Shown here: one piece after another, positions 1 through 8,096 of the stretch
Layout of the letters: each line of letters opens with the position of its first letter
Position numbering within the stretch: position 1 is the first letter of the stretch
Source of the DNA: Fastidiosipila sanguinis
Lineage (GTDB): Bacteria; Bacillota; Clostridia; Saccharofermentanales; Fastidiosipilaceae
NCBI RefSeq assembly: GCF_002998295.1
Contig: NZ_CP027226.1
Location: 558,001 to 622,000 of the forward strand
Direction: 5' to 3'
Length of the DNA: 64,000 nt
Made by a program: the position numbers and the translations under genes
Notes under the pieces: model-generated
What the model was told of the DNA's origin: nothing
The model's database searches: none
The model's input: only the letters and a program-made list of their open reading frames with translations

Positions 1-57
1 GAAAATATTAAATGTAATTTTATTATATGGTTACACAACAATCTAAGGAGTTGAAAA

Positions 58-399
58 ATGGATAGAGATTACAGGTATAAATATAATCGAGAAAATTTTA
101 GAGATAGATATAAAATCAACAACAAAATATCTTTGCAAGATGCTTTTTTTGAAGCAGCTATTCAAGGTGGGGTAGAAGTTGAGATATTTATGAAAAATGA
201 GTCTGTTAGGAAAGGTTACATTGCAGCTTATGATAACTGGTGTGTGCTAGTTTGGGATGGTCAACAGCAGTATTTAGTGTTTAAATCAGGGATTATGAGC
301 ATACGTCCAAGTGAGAATTTAAAATCAAATCTAAGTGATTTATATGAGCCTAACTCCAGATTTGCTTTTATAGCAGAAAGAGAAGCTAAGTATAACTAA
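58..399 (+). CDS. hfq: Hfq-like RNA chaperone with basic N-terminal extension
   Basis: This 113-residue protein is an Sm-fold RNA chaperone of the Hfq type, which forms a ring that binds small RNAs and mRNAs in the cytoplasm. The Sm1 segment starts at LQDAFF (about residues 26-31, matching the LQDPFL start of Hfq) and continues through VEIFMKN; the Sm2 segment is QYLVFKSGIMSIRPS (about 77-91), which replaces the usual YKHAIS signature, so the lysine is kept but the histidine is lost. The first 25 residues (Arg/Tyr/Asn rich) precede the normal Hfq start and are unusual. A good ribosome site (taaggag) lies 7 nt before the ATG. The neighbour lexA supports the clostridial mutL-miaA-hfq-lexA context; miaA would lie off the left edge. 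The Hfq assignment is likely, but the sequence is divergent, so RNA-binding behaviour may differ. Confidence 0.82.
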   Translation: MDRDYRYKYNRENFRDRYKINNKISLQDAFFEAAIQGGVEVEIFMKNESVRKGYIAAYDNWCVLVWDGQQQYLVFKSGIMSIRPSENLKSNLSDLYEPNSRFAFIAEREAKYN

Positions 400-419
400 A
401 ATAGTGGAGTAGATTAATA

Positions 420-452
420 TAAAAAGAAAGGCAGCTACAATGCATAGCTGCC
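420..452 (-). terminator. Intrinsic terminator of lexA
   Basis: The 8-bp perfect stem GGCAGCTA/TAGCTGCC (430-437 and 445-452) has a 7-nt loop and, read on the minus strand, is followed by a T-rich run (TTTCTTTTT). It sits between the convergent hfq and lexA stop codons and fits termination of lexA. The plus-strand side has no T-run, so its use by hfq is doubtful. Confidence 0.75.
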
Positions 453-483
453 AGATATATACTAGATATTTAAATATTATAGC

Positions 484-1248
484 CTATACTCTAGTTCTAA
501 TAAGTCCAACAACTTTTCCTATTATTGAACAATCTTCTCTATTGAAAGGAATTGGATCGAAATTATCATTTTCTGGGAAAAGATAAGGCTCTGAATTTAA
601 GTATGCGAAACGCTTAACTGTAGCTTCTTCTCCAATGAGTGCGACTACTATTTCATTTAATTCTGCAGAGTTTTGAGGAGTAACTATAATTAGATCTCCA
701 TCATTGATTCCAATATTAATCATTGAGTCCCCACGAACTCTGAGCATGAAACTTTTATCCTTAGTTTGAGGGAAAAGCTTATCATCTAATTGAACTTGGT
801 ATTCAATATTCTCTTGAGCTAAGATTGGGTTACCTGCAGTTACAACACCAATAAGAGGTAGGGCAAAGGTACTATCAAATTGTGAGTTGTATTCGGAAGA
901 ATAAGAGTTTGTGTATTCTTTTGCTTTGTTAACTGATTTATTATCATCTTGATTTTGCGTGTTTGGTAGAGTGGAATTTATGTCATAACTTTCATTTTCA
1001 GTATGACTAACTGAGGTATCGTACTCTGGATTTATAGAGATGGCACGTCTTTTACCATCTGCATAGATGATATAACCATCTTCCTGTAACTCATTTAAAT
1101 ATTTATGAACAGTGGAAGTAGATCTGAGACCAACAGCGACAGCGATTTCTCTAACACTTGGTGAGTATCCATGGTCGTTAATGTACTTGGTGAGATAGCC
1201 TAATATCGCTCTTTTATTATTGCTTTTTTTGCATTCACGCTTACTCAT
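484..1248 (-). CDS. lexA: SOS repressor LexA with an unusually long linker
   Basis: LexA represses DNA-damage genes and cleaves itself when stimulated by RecA filaments. The N-terminal winged helix (about residues 13-60, with YSPSVREIA and STSTVHKYL) recognises DNA. The C-terminal S24 peptidase domain contains the Ala138-Gly139 cleavage site (VVTAGNP), catalytic Ser175 (RGDSM) and Lys212 (ATVKRF). At 254 residues it is about 50 longer than usual; the excess is a polar Asn/Ser/Asp/Glu-rich linker at about 75-128. The start has GTGAGG 8 nt upstream. A LexA-box-like palindrome overlaps its predicted -35, so autoregulation is likely. All catalytic features are present, so I regard it as functional. 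Confidence 0.96.
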   Translation of the reverse strand: MSKRECKKSNNKRAILGYLTKYINDHGYSPSVREIAVAVGLRSTSTVHKYLNELQEDGYIIYADGKRRAISINPEYDTSVSHTENESYDINSTLPNTQNQDDNKSVNKAKEYTNSYSSEYNSQFDSTFALPLIGVVTAGNPILAQENIEYQVQLDDKLFPQTKDKSFMLRVRGDSMINIGINDGDLIIVTPQNSAELNEIVVALIGEEATVKRFAYLNSEPYLFPENDNFDPIPFNREDCSIIGKVVGLIRTRV

Positions 1249-1279
1249 TGATTTAACCTCACTTTTATTATTTAAGAAA

Positions 1280-1308
1280 ATAATAGCATAATATCAAAAT
1301 AAAAACAA
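1280..1308 (-). promoter_or_regulatory. Predicted lexA promoter
   Basis: On the minus strand, -35 TTGTTT (1303-1308) and -10 TATTAT (1280-1285) are separated by exactly 17 nt. The -10 lies about 30 nt before the lexA start codon. The -35 overlaps the LexA-box-like palindrome at 1307-1318, which is the expected geometry for self-repression. Confidence 0.6.
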
Positions 1309-1319
1309 ACGTTCGTTTT
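1306..1319. promoter_or_regulatory. LexA-box-like operator between lexA and a divergent gene
   Basis: The sequence CAAACGTTCGTTTT has the AAAC-4-GTTT form, a relaxed version of the Gram-positive SOS box GAAC-4-GTTC that appears in perfect form at the recA promoter of this same window. It overlaps the predicted -35 of lexA and lies about 140 nt upstream of the divergent gene at 1458. Identification rests on resemblance and position. Confidence 0.6.
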
Positions 1320-1457
1320 AGCGGGATGCTTTTGTCAGGTAGTTATATTGAATAGAATATGTTTAAAATAATGCAGATTTAATGATATAATTGTAGTAAT
1401 TTATAAGCTAAATACATAATTAATAGAAAGATTTGATTTTATCTGGTGAAGTGATTT

Positions 1458-2246
1458 ATGACAGAGCAAAATAACAAAAACTCAAATTTTAATAATAATA
1501 AAGAAAGAGATAGAGAGTTAGGTCAATTTAAAAGACCTGAAAAACCTGTATCTAAAAGCTCATCATCAGATACACAAAATGAGAAGAGTTCCATTTATCC
1601 TAATGTGAATTCAAGCAATGCAAATGTAGATAAAGATAAAATAAGAAAAAATAATAATTTAGATGGTACTTCAGTTTTTAATTTTGGTGAAGAAGAAAAA
1701 GTAAAACCAATTAATAGAAATAAACAAGATGCTACTCAAAAAATAAACCTTGTTGATGTCAAAACTAGACAAAATAACAAATCTTCTGATTTTACACCAA
1801 GAAGATCTGAAGCAAATATTTCTAGAAGTAATAATGTGGATAGTAGGACGAAATCAATATCTAGTGCTGAAATAAAAAAATATTATCAAGAGAAGAGTGA
1901 TAATAAATTCGCTACTAAAGATATTGAGATTACTTACAGGGATAGAGAAGCAGATAATGAACCTGTAATTAAGAATTTAGCTAAAATAACTATTTTGAAT
2001 AGTGCTAAAAAAGATATACCTTTCTTCAATAGATTTAAAAGAAAAGGTCCAAACAAGATATATAGACTTAAAGGTTTTGCAAATAAAGAATACGCAAAAC
2101 AGGTTAGAAAAAATAAGCAAAACTATATTAAATGGGCAAATAGAATCTTCTGGATTTTATTAGCTGTTACTTTATTGATAGTCTACTATTTTATAGATCC
2201 GATGGAAAGAATAAATGCCCTAAAACATATGCTGGGAATGGATTAA
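1458..2246 (+). CDS. Unknown tail-anchored membrane protein divergent from lexA
   Basis: I do not recognise this 262-residue protein. Residues 1-140 are low complexity (Asn, Ser, Lys, Asp) and look disordered. Residues 150-222 are more ordered and basic, and residues about 229-246 (IFWILLAVTLLIVYYFI) form a single membrane span, leaving about 16 residues outside. The cationic segment before the span predicts a cytoplasmic N-terminus. There is no signal peptide. It is divergent from lexA, the place where Bacillus carries the SOS cell-division inhibitor yneA, but YneA is an N-anchored LysM protein and this one is not similar to it. A role in SOS or division is therefore only a positional guess. 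The ribosome site is weak (ggtgaagtg). It ends before a terminator shared with the convergent recombinase gene. Confidence 0.7.
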   Translation: MTEQNNKNSNFNNNKERDRELGQFKRPEKPVSKSSSSDTQNEKSSIYPNVNSSNANVDKDKIRKNNNLDGTSVFNFGEEEKVKPINRNKQDATQKINLVDVKTRQNNKSSDFTPRRSEANISRSNNVDSRTKSISSAEIKKYYQEKSDNKFATKDIEITYRDREADNEPVIKNLAKITILNSAKKDIPFFNRFKRKGPNKIYRLKGFANKEYAKQVRKNKQNYIKWANRIFWILLAVTLLIVYYFIDPMERINALKHMLGMD

Positions 2247-2275
2247 GATTTTACTTAATTTATACATTGAAAGCT

Positions 2276-2309
2276 AAAAATCCACATATATAAAATGTGG
2301 ATTTTTTAT
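2276..2309. terminator. Bidirectional terminator between convergent genes
   Basis: The 11-bp stem AAAATCCACAT/ATGTGGATTTT (2277-2287 and 2295-2305) continues into T-rich sequence on the plus side and is flanked by A residues on the left, giving T residues on the minus strand. It lies between the stop of the 1458 gene and that of the recombinase and can serve both. Confidence 0.75.
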
Positions 2310-2336
2310 TTATGATAACTGACTGACTACATAAGA

Positions 2337-3335
2337 TTAATCATCTTCATTATTCTCCATACTTTCACCAGAAAGTGGATTTTTTTCAGCTGCACTTTGT
2401 AATTGCCTGTCGTCTAAGTGTGTATATATTTCAGTGGTTGCTACTGATTCATGGCCCAGAATTTGTTGCAACATTCTGATATCAACTTCACCATATTGAT
2501 AGAGAAGAGTAGCTGCGGTATGACGAAGTTTATGTGTTGAATATTTTTTGGTATCAATACCTGCCTCGTCCATGTATTTATTAATCATTCTCTGAACACT
2601 AGTCTTAGCCAAACGATTACCTTGACGACTTATGAATAAGGCATTTCTTTCTTTAGTGTTGGTAGGTCTGACTGCTAGATATTGTTTTAGTGCATCACGA
2701 CAAGCTTGGTTAAGGTATATGGTTCTTTCTTTATTTCCTTTACCTGTAACTTTCAATGTATGATCAGATATATCGTCAATATCAATATTTACCAGCTCAG
2801 ATAAACGAAGGCCACAATTAAGGAATAGAGTTAGTATGCAATAATTACGTTCTGCAAAAGCATCAGTATCAGGATTAACTTGTTTAAGAAGGTCCTTACT
2901 TTGCTCAAGAGTTAAGTATACCGGTTGCTTTTTAGGAATTTTTGGAGACTCTAAATCAGCACTTGGATCTTGATCAATGTACTTTCTCTTTTTATGAATG
3001 TACTCAAAAAATCCTTTTAAACTACTTACTTTTCGGGCTCGATTAGCAGCAGAAGCATCTCTGTCTCTAGACAGCCAAGCTAAAAAGGCATAGAAATCTG
3101 ATAGGATAATGCTTTGTAAGAAACTTTGATCAATATCACTTAAAGGAATTTCTTCAATTTCTAAATCTTTATAAGTTGCAGATTTTTGTTTTTTTATGAA
3201 TCTAAAAAAAAGTCGTAAGTCGTATCTATATTCTCTTACTGTTAATTTTGAACGACCTTGTATCGCCTCCATATAAGCAAGGTATTCTTCAAGTATCGCA
3301 AAAGATTTTTCTCGCTCATCTAACTCTCGTTCCAT
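2337..3335 (-). CDS. XerC/XerD-type tyrosine recombinase
   Basis: This protein performs site-specific strand exchange, most likely chromosome dimer resolution at dif. An N-terminal SAM-like core-binding domain (about residues 10-115) is followed by the catalytic domain with all expected residues visible: Arg177 (CGLRLSEL), Lys199 (TGKGNKER), His268 and Arg271 (THKLRHTAAT), His295 (ILGHESV) and Tyr304 (TEIYTH). Its 332 residues slightly exceed the usual 295-305, with a short acidic C-terminal tail. The start follows AGGAG by 5 nt. It is a single gene outside any obvious integron or prophage, which favours a housekeeping Xer role over an integrase. I could not tell XerC from XerD, nor find a convincing dif site. 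Confidence 0.88.
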   Translation of the reverse strand: MERELDEREKSFAILEEYLAYMEAIQGRSKLTVREYRYDLRLFFRFIKKQKSATYKDLEIEEIPLSDIDQSFLQSIILSDFYAFLAWLSRDRDASAANRARKVSSLKGFFEYIHKKRKYIDQDPSADLESPKIPKKQPVYLTLEQSKDLLKQVNPDTDAFAERNYCILTLFLNCGLRLSELVNIDIDDISDHTLKVTGKGNKERTIYLNQACRDALKQYLAVRPTNTKERNALFISRQGNRLAKTSVQRMINKYMDEAGIDTKKYSTHKLRHTAATLLYQYGEVDIRMLQQILGHESVATTEIYTHLDDRQLQSAAEKNPLSGESMENNEDD

Positions 3336-3509
3336 AGTGTCTCCTAAACATTATTAATTTATATTATATCAAATGATAAATAGCATTGAATGAATTATAA
3401 AGGAACTTTTTTCTTGTCAATGTGCATAAATAAGAAGCCTTGGATATGTGCAAATATAACGAATTTGATATGATTGATAGCTTTACGTAACAAAATTTAT
3501 AAAAAAGGC

Positions 3510-3538
3510 TAAACATTTTCAAAAAATAGGTGTAATAT
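3510..3538 (+). promoter_or_regulatory. Predicted promoter of the sugar operon
   Basis: The -35 TAAACA (3510-3515) and -10 TAATAT (3533-3538) have a 17-nt spacer. Transcription would begin near 3545, inside or just before the palindromic operator at 3549-3564, so a bound repressor would block initiation. Confidence 0.55.
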
Positions 3539-3548
3539 GAACATATAA

Positions 3549-3564
3549 ATGTTAGCGATAACAT
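3549..3564. promoter_or_regulatory. LacI-family operator (also cre-like)
   Basis: ATGTTAGCGATAACAT is a palindrome with perfect 6-bp outer arms and the central CG typical of LacI-family operators. It lies 11 nt after the predicted -10 and 17 nt before the regulator's start codon. It differs from a CcpA cre consensus by one position, so catabolite control by CcpA is an alternative or additional reading. Confidence 0.75.
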
Positions 3565-3581
3565 TTTGAAGGGAAGGGATT

Positions 3582-4562
3582 ATGTCAAGCTTAAAAGAAG
3601 TAGCAAAATTATCAGGAGTTACACCAATGACTGTATCTAGAGTCATTAATAATCCATCCTCCGTAAAAGAATCGACAAGAATTAAAGTCGAGGAAGCTAT
3701 AAAAGAATTGGGATATGTATCCAATATTGCTGCCAAAAACTTAGTTAAAGGTAGAAATGGAGTTATATGTGTCAGTAATGGAACAGGTATTAGTTTATCT
3801 AATCCGTTCTCTATGTATTTTATTTCTGGTGTAAGTTCAGTTTTAAGTGAAAAGCATTATCCTTTTATTGTTGTTGAAGATTTTAGAGAGCATCAATTTT
3901 GTGATGGATATATTGTTACTGGTATAGATAACAAACAAACCAATGAATTGATGAAATTTGTAAAGCAAAATAAGAAACCATTTTCTTTGTTCGGGCACGT
4001 TGATTACGACAAAATTAACTGTGTAGATGTTGACAACAAAGCAGGCGCGAAACTAGCGATCAATAAACTTGTTGAAGCAGGACATAGGAAAATAGCAATT
4101 GTTATTGTTGATGAAGAAAAAGATTATGTAACAGATAGGATGACAGGTTATAAAGAAGCTCTAGAAGAAAATAATATTCCTTTTTCTGAAGATTACGTTA
4201 TAGCAGTTGAAAATACTTCAAAAGGTGGAGAAATCTCATTTAGTAATATTAAGGAATTAATGGATGAAGGTATAACTGCAGTATTTTGTTCAACTGACAC
4301 TATAGCAGTTGGATTAATTAATGCACTTAGAGCAAATGGATACAAAGTACCGAGAAATATTTCTGTAATAGGTTTTGACGGTTTAGGGCATAACTATTTA
4401 AGTAATCCGATTATAACAACTATTAGACAACCTATATATGAAGCAGGTCAAATATTGGCAGAGACTTTAATTGATACATTAGAAAATAAATCAGGTTATA
4501 AAAGCATAATGATTGAACCGGACTTTTTAGAAGGCCAGTCAGTGAAAAGGATAAAGAGGTAG
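3582..4562 (+). CDS. LacI/PurR-family transcription regulator of the adjacent sugar operon
   Basis: The protein has an N-terminal helix-turn-helix and hinge (residues 2-57, SLKEVAKLSGVTPMTVSRVINN then a YVSN-type hinge region) and a periplasmic-binding-like effector domain (about 60-326) that normally binds a sugar. The length (326) is typical of the family. It begins 17 nt after a palindromic operator and is followed after 5 nt by two permease genes, so it is the first gene of an operon it probably controls. The effector is unknown; by context it would be an imported beta-glucan or related oligosaccharide. Confidence 0.92.
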   Translation: MSSLKEVAKLSGVTPMTVSRVINNPSSVKESTRIKVEEAIKELGYVSNIAAKNLVKGRNGVICVSNGTGISLSNPFSMYFISGVSSVLSEKHYPFIVVEDFREHQFCDGYIVTGIDNKQTNELMKFVKQNKKPFSLFGHVDYDKINCVDVDNKAGAKLAINKLVEAGHRKIAIVIVDEEKDYVTDRMTGYKEALEENNIPFSEDYVIAVENTSKGGEISFSNIKELMDEGITAVFCSTDTIAVGLINALRANGYKVPRNISVIGFDGLGHNYLSNPIITTIRQPIYEAGQILAETLIDTLENKSGYKSIMIEPDFLEGQSVKRIKR

Positions 4563-4567
4563 GAGTT

Positions 4568-5479
4568 ATGAAGAGTAAATTAAAATTATTTAAAAAGCAA
4601 ATTGCACTTCAAAGTATGGTTGTTCCAGGAATAATATTTTTATTAATATTTTCTTATATACCTATAGCAGGATTAGTAATAGCTTTTATGGATTATGGAG
4701 TTTTAGATACAATAAAAACTGCAGATTGGGCTGGATTAGACAACTTTAAAAATGCATTTAGTGATAGATATTTCTGGCAAGCTGTTAGAAATACTCTAGG
4801 TATTAGTTTCTTAAAATTATTAATAGGATTTCCATTTCCGATTATCCTTGCAATTATGATGCAATTAATGGGCGAAAATAGATTTAAGAGATCAGTTCAA
4901 ACTATTACTTATTTACCTCACTTTTTATCTTGGATTGTTTTAGGTGGTATGGTCATTAGCTGGTTCTCAGTATCAGGTATATTTAATCAACTCTTAGCTA
5001 GACTTAATTTATTAGATGAACCAAAGAACTATTTACTAGATAAAGATAACTATTGGATGATAGCAGTTATGTCTGATGTTTGGAAAGAAGCAGGCTGGAA
5101 CACTGTTCTATATATAGCTGCAATGACTGGTATTGATCCAACCTTTTATGAAGCAGCGAAAATTGATGGAGCAAGTATTCTACAACAAATAAGGTACATA
5201 ACTATCCCATCTATCAAATACATAATTTCTCTGAATTTAATTATGACTATAAGTGGCTTATTGGGATCAAACCTAGATCAGACATTGGTTCTTATGAACA
5301 CACAAAATAGAAAAACAGCTGAAGTTATAAATTCTTATGTTTATAGAATAGGTATTGCAGAAGGTAATTTCTCATACTCAACAGCAGTCGGTTTAGCAGT
5401 ATCTATAGTGTCATTAATTTTACTTGTAACAGCAAACTTTTTAACAAAACGACTAAATGATGGTAAATCAGTATTTTAA
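4568..5479 (+). CDS. ABC sugar transporter permease, LplB type
   Basis: This is the first of two membrane subunits of a carbohydrate-uptake ABC importer. It has six predicted membrane spans, beginning near residues 15-37, and the EAA-type loop EAAKIDGASILQQIRYITIPSI (starting near residue 197), where the ATPase docks. The 303-residue length fits the family that pairs with large 500-residue binding lipoproteins. The ribosome site (ggagtt) overlaps the end of the regulator gene, showing tight operon organisation. No ATPase is encoded here, so an MsmX-like shared ATPase elsewhere is inferred. Confidence 0.93.
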   Translation: MKSKLKLFKKQIALQSMVVPGIIFLLIFSYIPIAGLVIAFMDYGVLDTIKTADWAGLDNFKNAFSDRYFWQAVRNTLGISFLKLLIGFPFPIILAIMMQLMGENRFKRSVQTITYLPHFLSWIVLGGMVISWFSVSGIFNQLLARLNLLDEPKNYLLDKDNYWMIAVMSDVWKEAGWNTVLYIAAMTGIDPTFYEAAKIDGASILQQIRYITIPSIKYIISLNLIMTISGLLGSNLDQTLVLMNTQNRKTAEVINSYVYRIGIAEGNFSYSTAVGLAVSIVSLILLVTANFLTKRLNDGKSVF

Positions 5480-5503
5480 GAGGTCTAGTAAGAAGGTAAT
5501 AAT

Positions 5504-6385
5504 ATGAATAAAACAAAGATTAGATTTAATGAAGAAACCATTACAAAGACAATTGCAGCGATTTTCTTGATTATTTTCTGTTTATTGATAATAATTCCAA
5601 TCGCTAATATAGTTGCTTTATCCTTTAGTAGTCCAAGAACTATAGCAACAGGTGAGGTAAGTGTATGGCCAACAGAATTCTCACTCGAAAACTATAAAGT
5701 TGTTTTAAGAGATTCTAGTATTTGGCGTGCTTATTTGATTACTTTCGCAAAAACAATATTAGGTATAGTTACTCACGTTATTGTATGTTCTATGGTTGCT
5801 TATGGTTTAAGTAAGAGTGAATTAGTAGGTAGAAAATTTTATATTATAATTGGTACTATAACTCTATTTTTCTCAGGTGGTATGGTTCCAACATATTTAT
5901 TAATGAAACAAATAGGTTTAGTTAATAATTTCTGGGTATATATAATTCCTCAACTATTAAGTTTCTATGATGTCATTATTTTGATGAATTTCTTCAGACA
6001 AAATCCTAAAGATATAAGTGAAGCAGCAAAGATAGATGGAGCAAATGAGTATACTACTTTGTTTAGAATAATTTTGCCAATATCTAAACCAGCGTTAGCT
6101 ACTATTGCTCTCTTTAATGGTGTTTTCCAATGGAACGACTTCATGACGGCAAAGATTTATATAACAAATGAAAATCTATATCCAGTTCAATATAGATTGT
6201 ATGAAATTATAGTTCAGGAACAGACCAAAAGTATGGTAGGTACAGGTAGCTATATTATGGACAGTTCATCCAGAGGTGTGCAATTAGCAACGATAATAAT
6301 CACTACTTTACCAATAGTAATTATTTACCCTCTATTACAAAAGTATTTTACTAGTGGTTTAACCATTGGAAGTGTTAAAGGATAG
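5504..6385 (+). CDS. ABC sugar transporter permease, YtcP/LplC type
   Basis: This is the second membrane subunit of the importer (293 residues, six predicted spans). The binding-protein-dependent transport signature is EAAKIDGANEYTTLFRIILPIS (starting near residue 173). It is separated from the first permease gene by 24 nt and is followed by the binding protein gene, in the usual order for this subfamily. The C-terminus (TSGLTIGSVKG) matches the conserved ending of such permeases. Confidence 0.93.
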   Translation: MNKTKIRFNEETITKTIAAIFLIIFCLLIIIPIANIVALSFSSPRTIATGEVSVWPTEFSLENYKVVLRDSSIWRAYLITFAKTILGIVTHVIVCSMVAYGLSKSELVGRKFYIIIGTITLFFSGGMVPTYLLMKQIGLVNNFWVYIIPQLLSFYDVIILMNFFRQNPKDISEAAKIDGANEYTTLFRIILPISKPALATIALFNGVFQWNDFMTAKIYITNENLYPVQYRLYEIIVQEQTKSMVGTGSYIMDSSSRGVQLATIIITTLPIVIIYPLLQKYFTSGLTIGSVKG

Positions 6386-6429
6386 AAGAAGTAACGTAGA
6401 CGTTAGATGCAGAAAGAGAGAGGTGTAAT

Positions 6430-8061
6430 ATGAAAAAAACAACAACTAAAGTACTTAGTTTTATATTAGGTGCTACCTTATTACTAACATCTTGTGGAGG
6501 AGGAAATAAAGATGGTGGTAATAGTGAGGTTAAGGATAATGGTGAAAAGGCGAGATATGAGCTAGATGCAAATACTCCTGCCTATAAACTAGATAAGAAA
6601 GAAATGACTGAATTAGACTGGTATGTAAACGCTGACTGGTGGAATACAGACTGGGGTAATGACGTTGTTACAAAGAAAATCCAAGAAGAGTTGAATGTAA
6701 AAATCAACTTTAGAGTTGGTGATAATACAACATTAAATACAATGTTTGCTGGTGAAGATATGCCAGATCTTATAACTATTTTTGATTCAACATCAGACTT
6801 AGCTAGAGATGCTAATAAATGGGCTTTGCCACTTCAAGATTTAGCAGATAAATATGATCCATACTTCCATAAAGTAGCTTCAGAAGAAACTTTATCATGG
6901 TTACAACTAAATGATGGTAAAACATATGGTTACCCAGACTATTCAAATACTACTGAAGACTATGAAAGAGGAATGTTATTTGCAACTACTGCATTTGTCG
7001 TAAGAAAAGATGTTTACGAAGCTATTGGTAAACCTGACATGACAACTCCTGAAGGATTCATGGCAGCTTTAGAAAAAATTAAAGCAGAATTCCCAGAATT
7101 ATTAACTTTAGGATTTACAGCTTTAAGCGCTGATAACGTAGCTTCTTTAGGTGCTCCTCTACAAAACTTGCTAGGAGTTCCAGTAGTAGATGAAAATAAT
7201 AAATATGTTAATAGAAACTTAGATGAAGATTATTTGAAATGGATTAAAGTTTTAAATGATGCACATACTCAAGGTTATATTAATGATGACAGTTTCACAG
7301 ATTCAGGTACAAACTTTGAAGAAAAAATTGCTTCAGGTCAATATGCAGCTGTAATTTGTGATGGTACTCCTCAAGTTTCAGGATTCTTTACAACTTGGAT
7401 GCATGAGAACCCAGAAGGCATGTATATTGCTGTAGATGGTCCAAAGAGTACTGTTGGTAGAGATGTAACTTTAAGTCAATCAGGTATTACAGGTTGGATG
7501 CAATCATACATAACCAAGAACTGTAAAGACCCTGCAAAAGCTATTCAAATATTCACATATCTATTAAGTGAAGAAGGTCAAATCTTGACAACTTACGGTA
7601 TAGAAGGTGAGACATACAAGATTAATGAAGAAGGCAAATATGAATTATTACCTGAAGTAAGCAAAATGCGTGATGAAAATAATGATAGATTCAAGAAAGA
7701 ATATAGATTAGCTGAATTTATCTTCTTCGGTCACGATAGATATAAAGCTTTGAGTGATGACGCATATCCAGAGTCAATTAAACAAATGCAAGAATGGGGA
7801 CAAGGTAAATTAAAACCACAATTTATTGTTGAGAATATTTCACCAGAGCCAGGAACACCAGAAGCTCGTAATTTATCAAATATTAGAGCAGAGTGGGCAA
7901 CCTCATTAGTTTCTATGATTAGATCAAAATCAGATGATGAATTTAATAAGATATTAGAAGCATATAAACAAACATTAGAAGACAATGACTTTGAAAGTAT
8001 TGAAGCTAAATTCAATGAAAATATTGAAAGAAATGCTAAGAAGTTAGGAGAGGGAAAGTAG
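6430..8061 (+). CDS. Extracellular solute-binding lipoprotein (large, LplA/YtcQ type)
   Basis: This protein captures the sugar substrate at the outer face of the membrane for the two permeases. A lipoprotein signal occupies residues 1-22 (MKKTTTKVLSFILGATLLLTS then Cys22 in LTSC), followed by a Gly/Asn-rich linker and a cluster-type-1 binding fold. It has 543 residues, the usual size of binding proteins for complex oligosaccharides. There are many Trp and Asp/Glu residues (for example NADWWNTDWGN near 67-77) suited to carbohydrate stacking. It is followed by an intercistronic hairpin that may set its expression above the downstream enzymes. The ligand is not predictable from sequence alone. 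Confidence 0.92.
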   Translation: MKKTTTKVLSFILGATLLLTSCGGGNKDGGNSEVKDNGEKARYELDANTPAYKLDKKEMTELDWYVNADWWNTDWGNDVVTKKIQEELNVKINFRVGDNTTLNTMFAGEDMPDLITIFDSTSDLARDANKWALPLQDLADKYDPYFHKVASEETLSWLQLNDGKTYGYPDYSNTTEDYERGMLFATTAFVVRKDVYEAIGKPDMTTPEGFMAALEKIKAEFPELLTLGFTALSADNVASLGAPLQNLLGVPVVDENNKYVNRNLDEDYLKWIKVLNDAHTQGYINDDSFTDSGTNFEEKIASGQYAAVICDGTPQVSGFFTTWMHENPEGMYIAVDGPKSTVGRDVTLSQSGITGWMQSYITKNCKDPAKAIQIFTYLLSEEGQILTTYGIEGETYKINEEGKYELLPEVSKMRDENNDRFKKEYRLAEFIFFGHDRYKALSDDAYPESIKQMQEWGQGKLKPQFIVENISPEPGTPEARNLSNIRAEWATSLVSMIRSKSDDEFNKILEAYKQTLEDNDFESIEAKFNENIERNAKKLGEGK

Positions 8062-8064
8062 AAA

Positions 8065-8087
8065 AGGAGCGGCTTGATGCCGCTCCT
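8065..8087 (+). promoter_or_regulatory. Strong intercistronic hairpin between binding protein and GH5 gene
   Basis: A perfect 8-bp GC-rich stem GGAGCGGC/GCCGCTCC with a 5-nt loop starts a few bases after the binding-protein stop. On the plus strand it is followed by A residues, not a T-run, so it is not a standard terminator for the operon. Its left arm contains the only SD-like AAGGAG before the GH5 start, so the hairpin may hide that site, or protect the upstream mRNA end after processing. Confidence 0.6.
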
Positions 8088-8096
8088 CTAAAAAAA

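Noticed and set aside
2337-3335. Xer-type gene as the integrase of a mobile element
   Set aside because: No excisionase, att repeats or phage genes adjoin it, and its sequence fits a chromosomal Xer protein.
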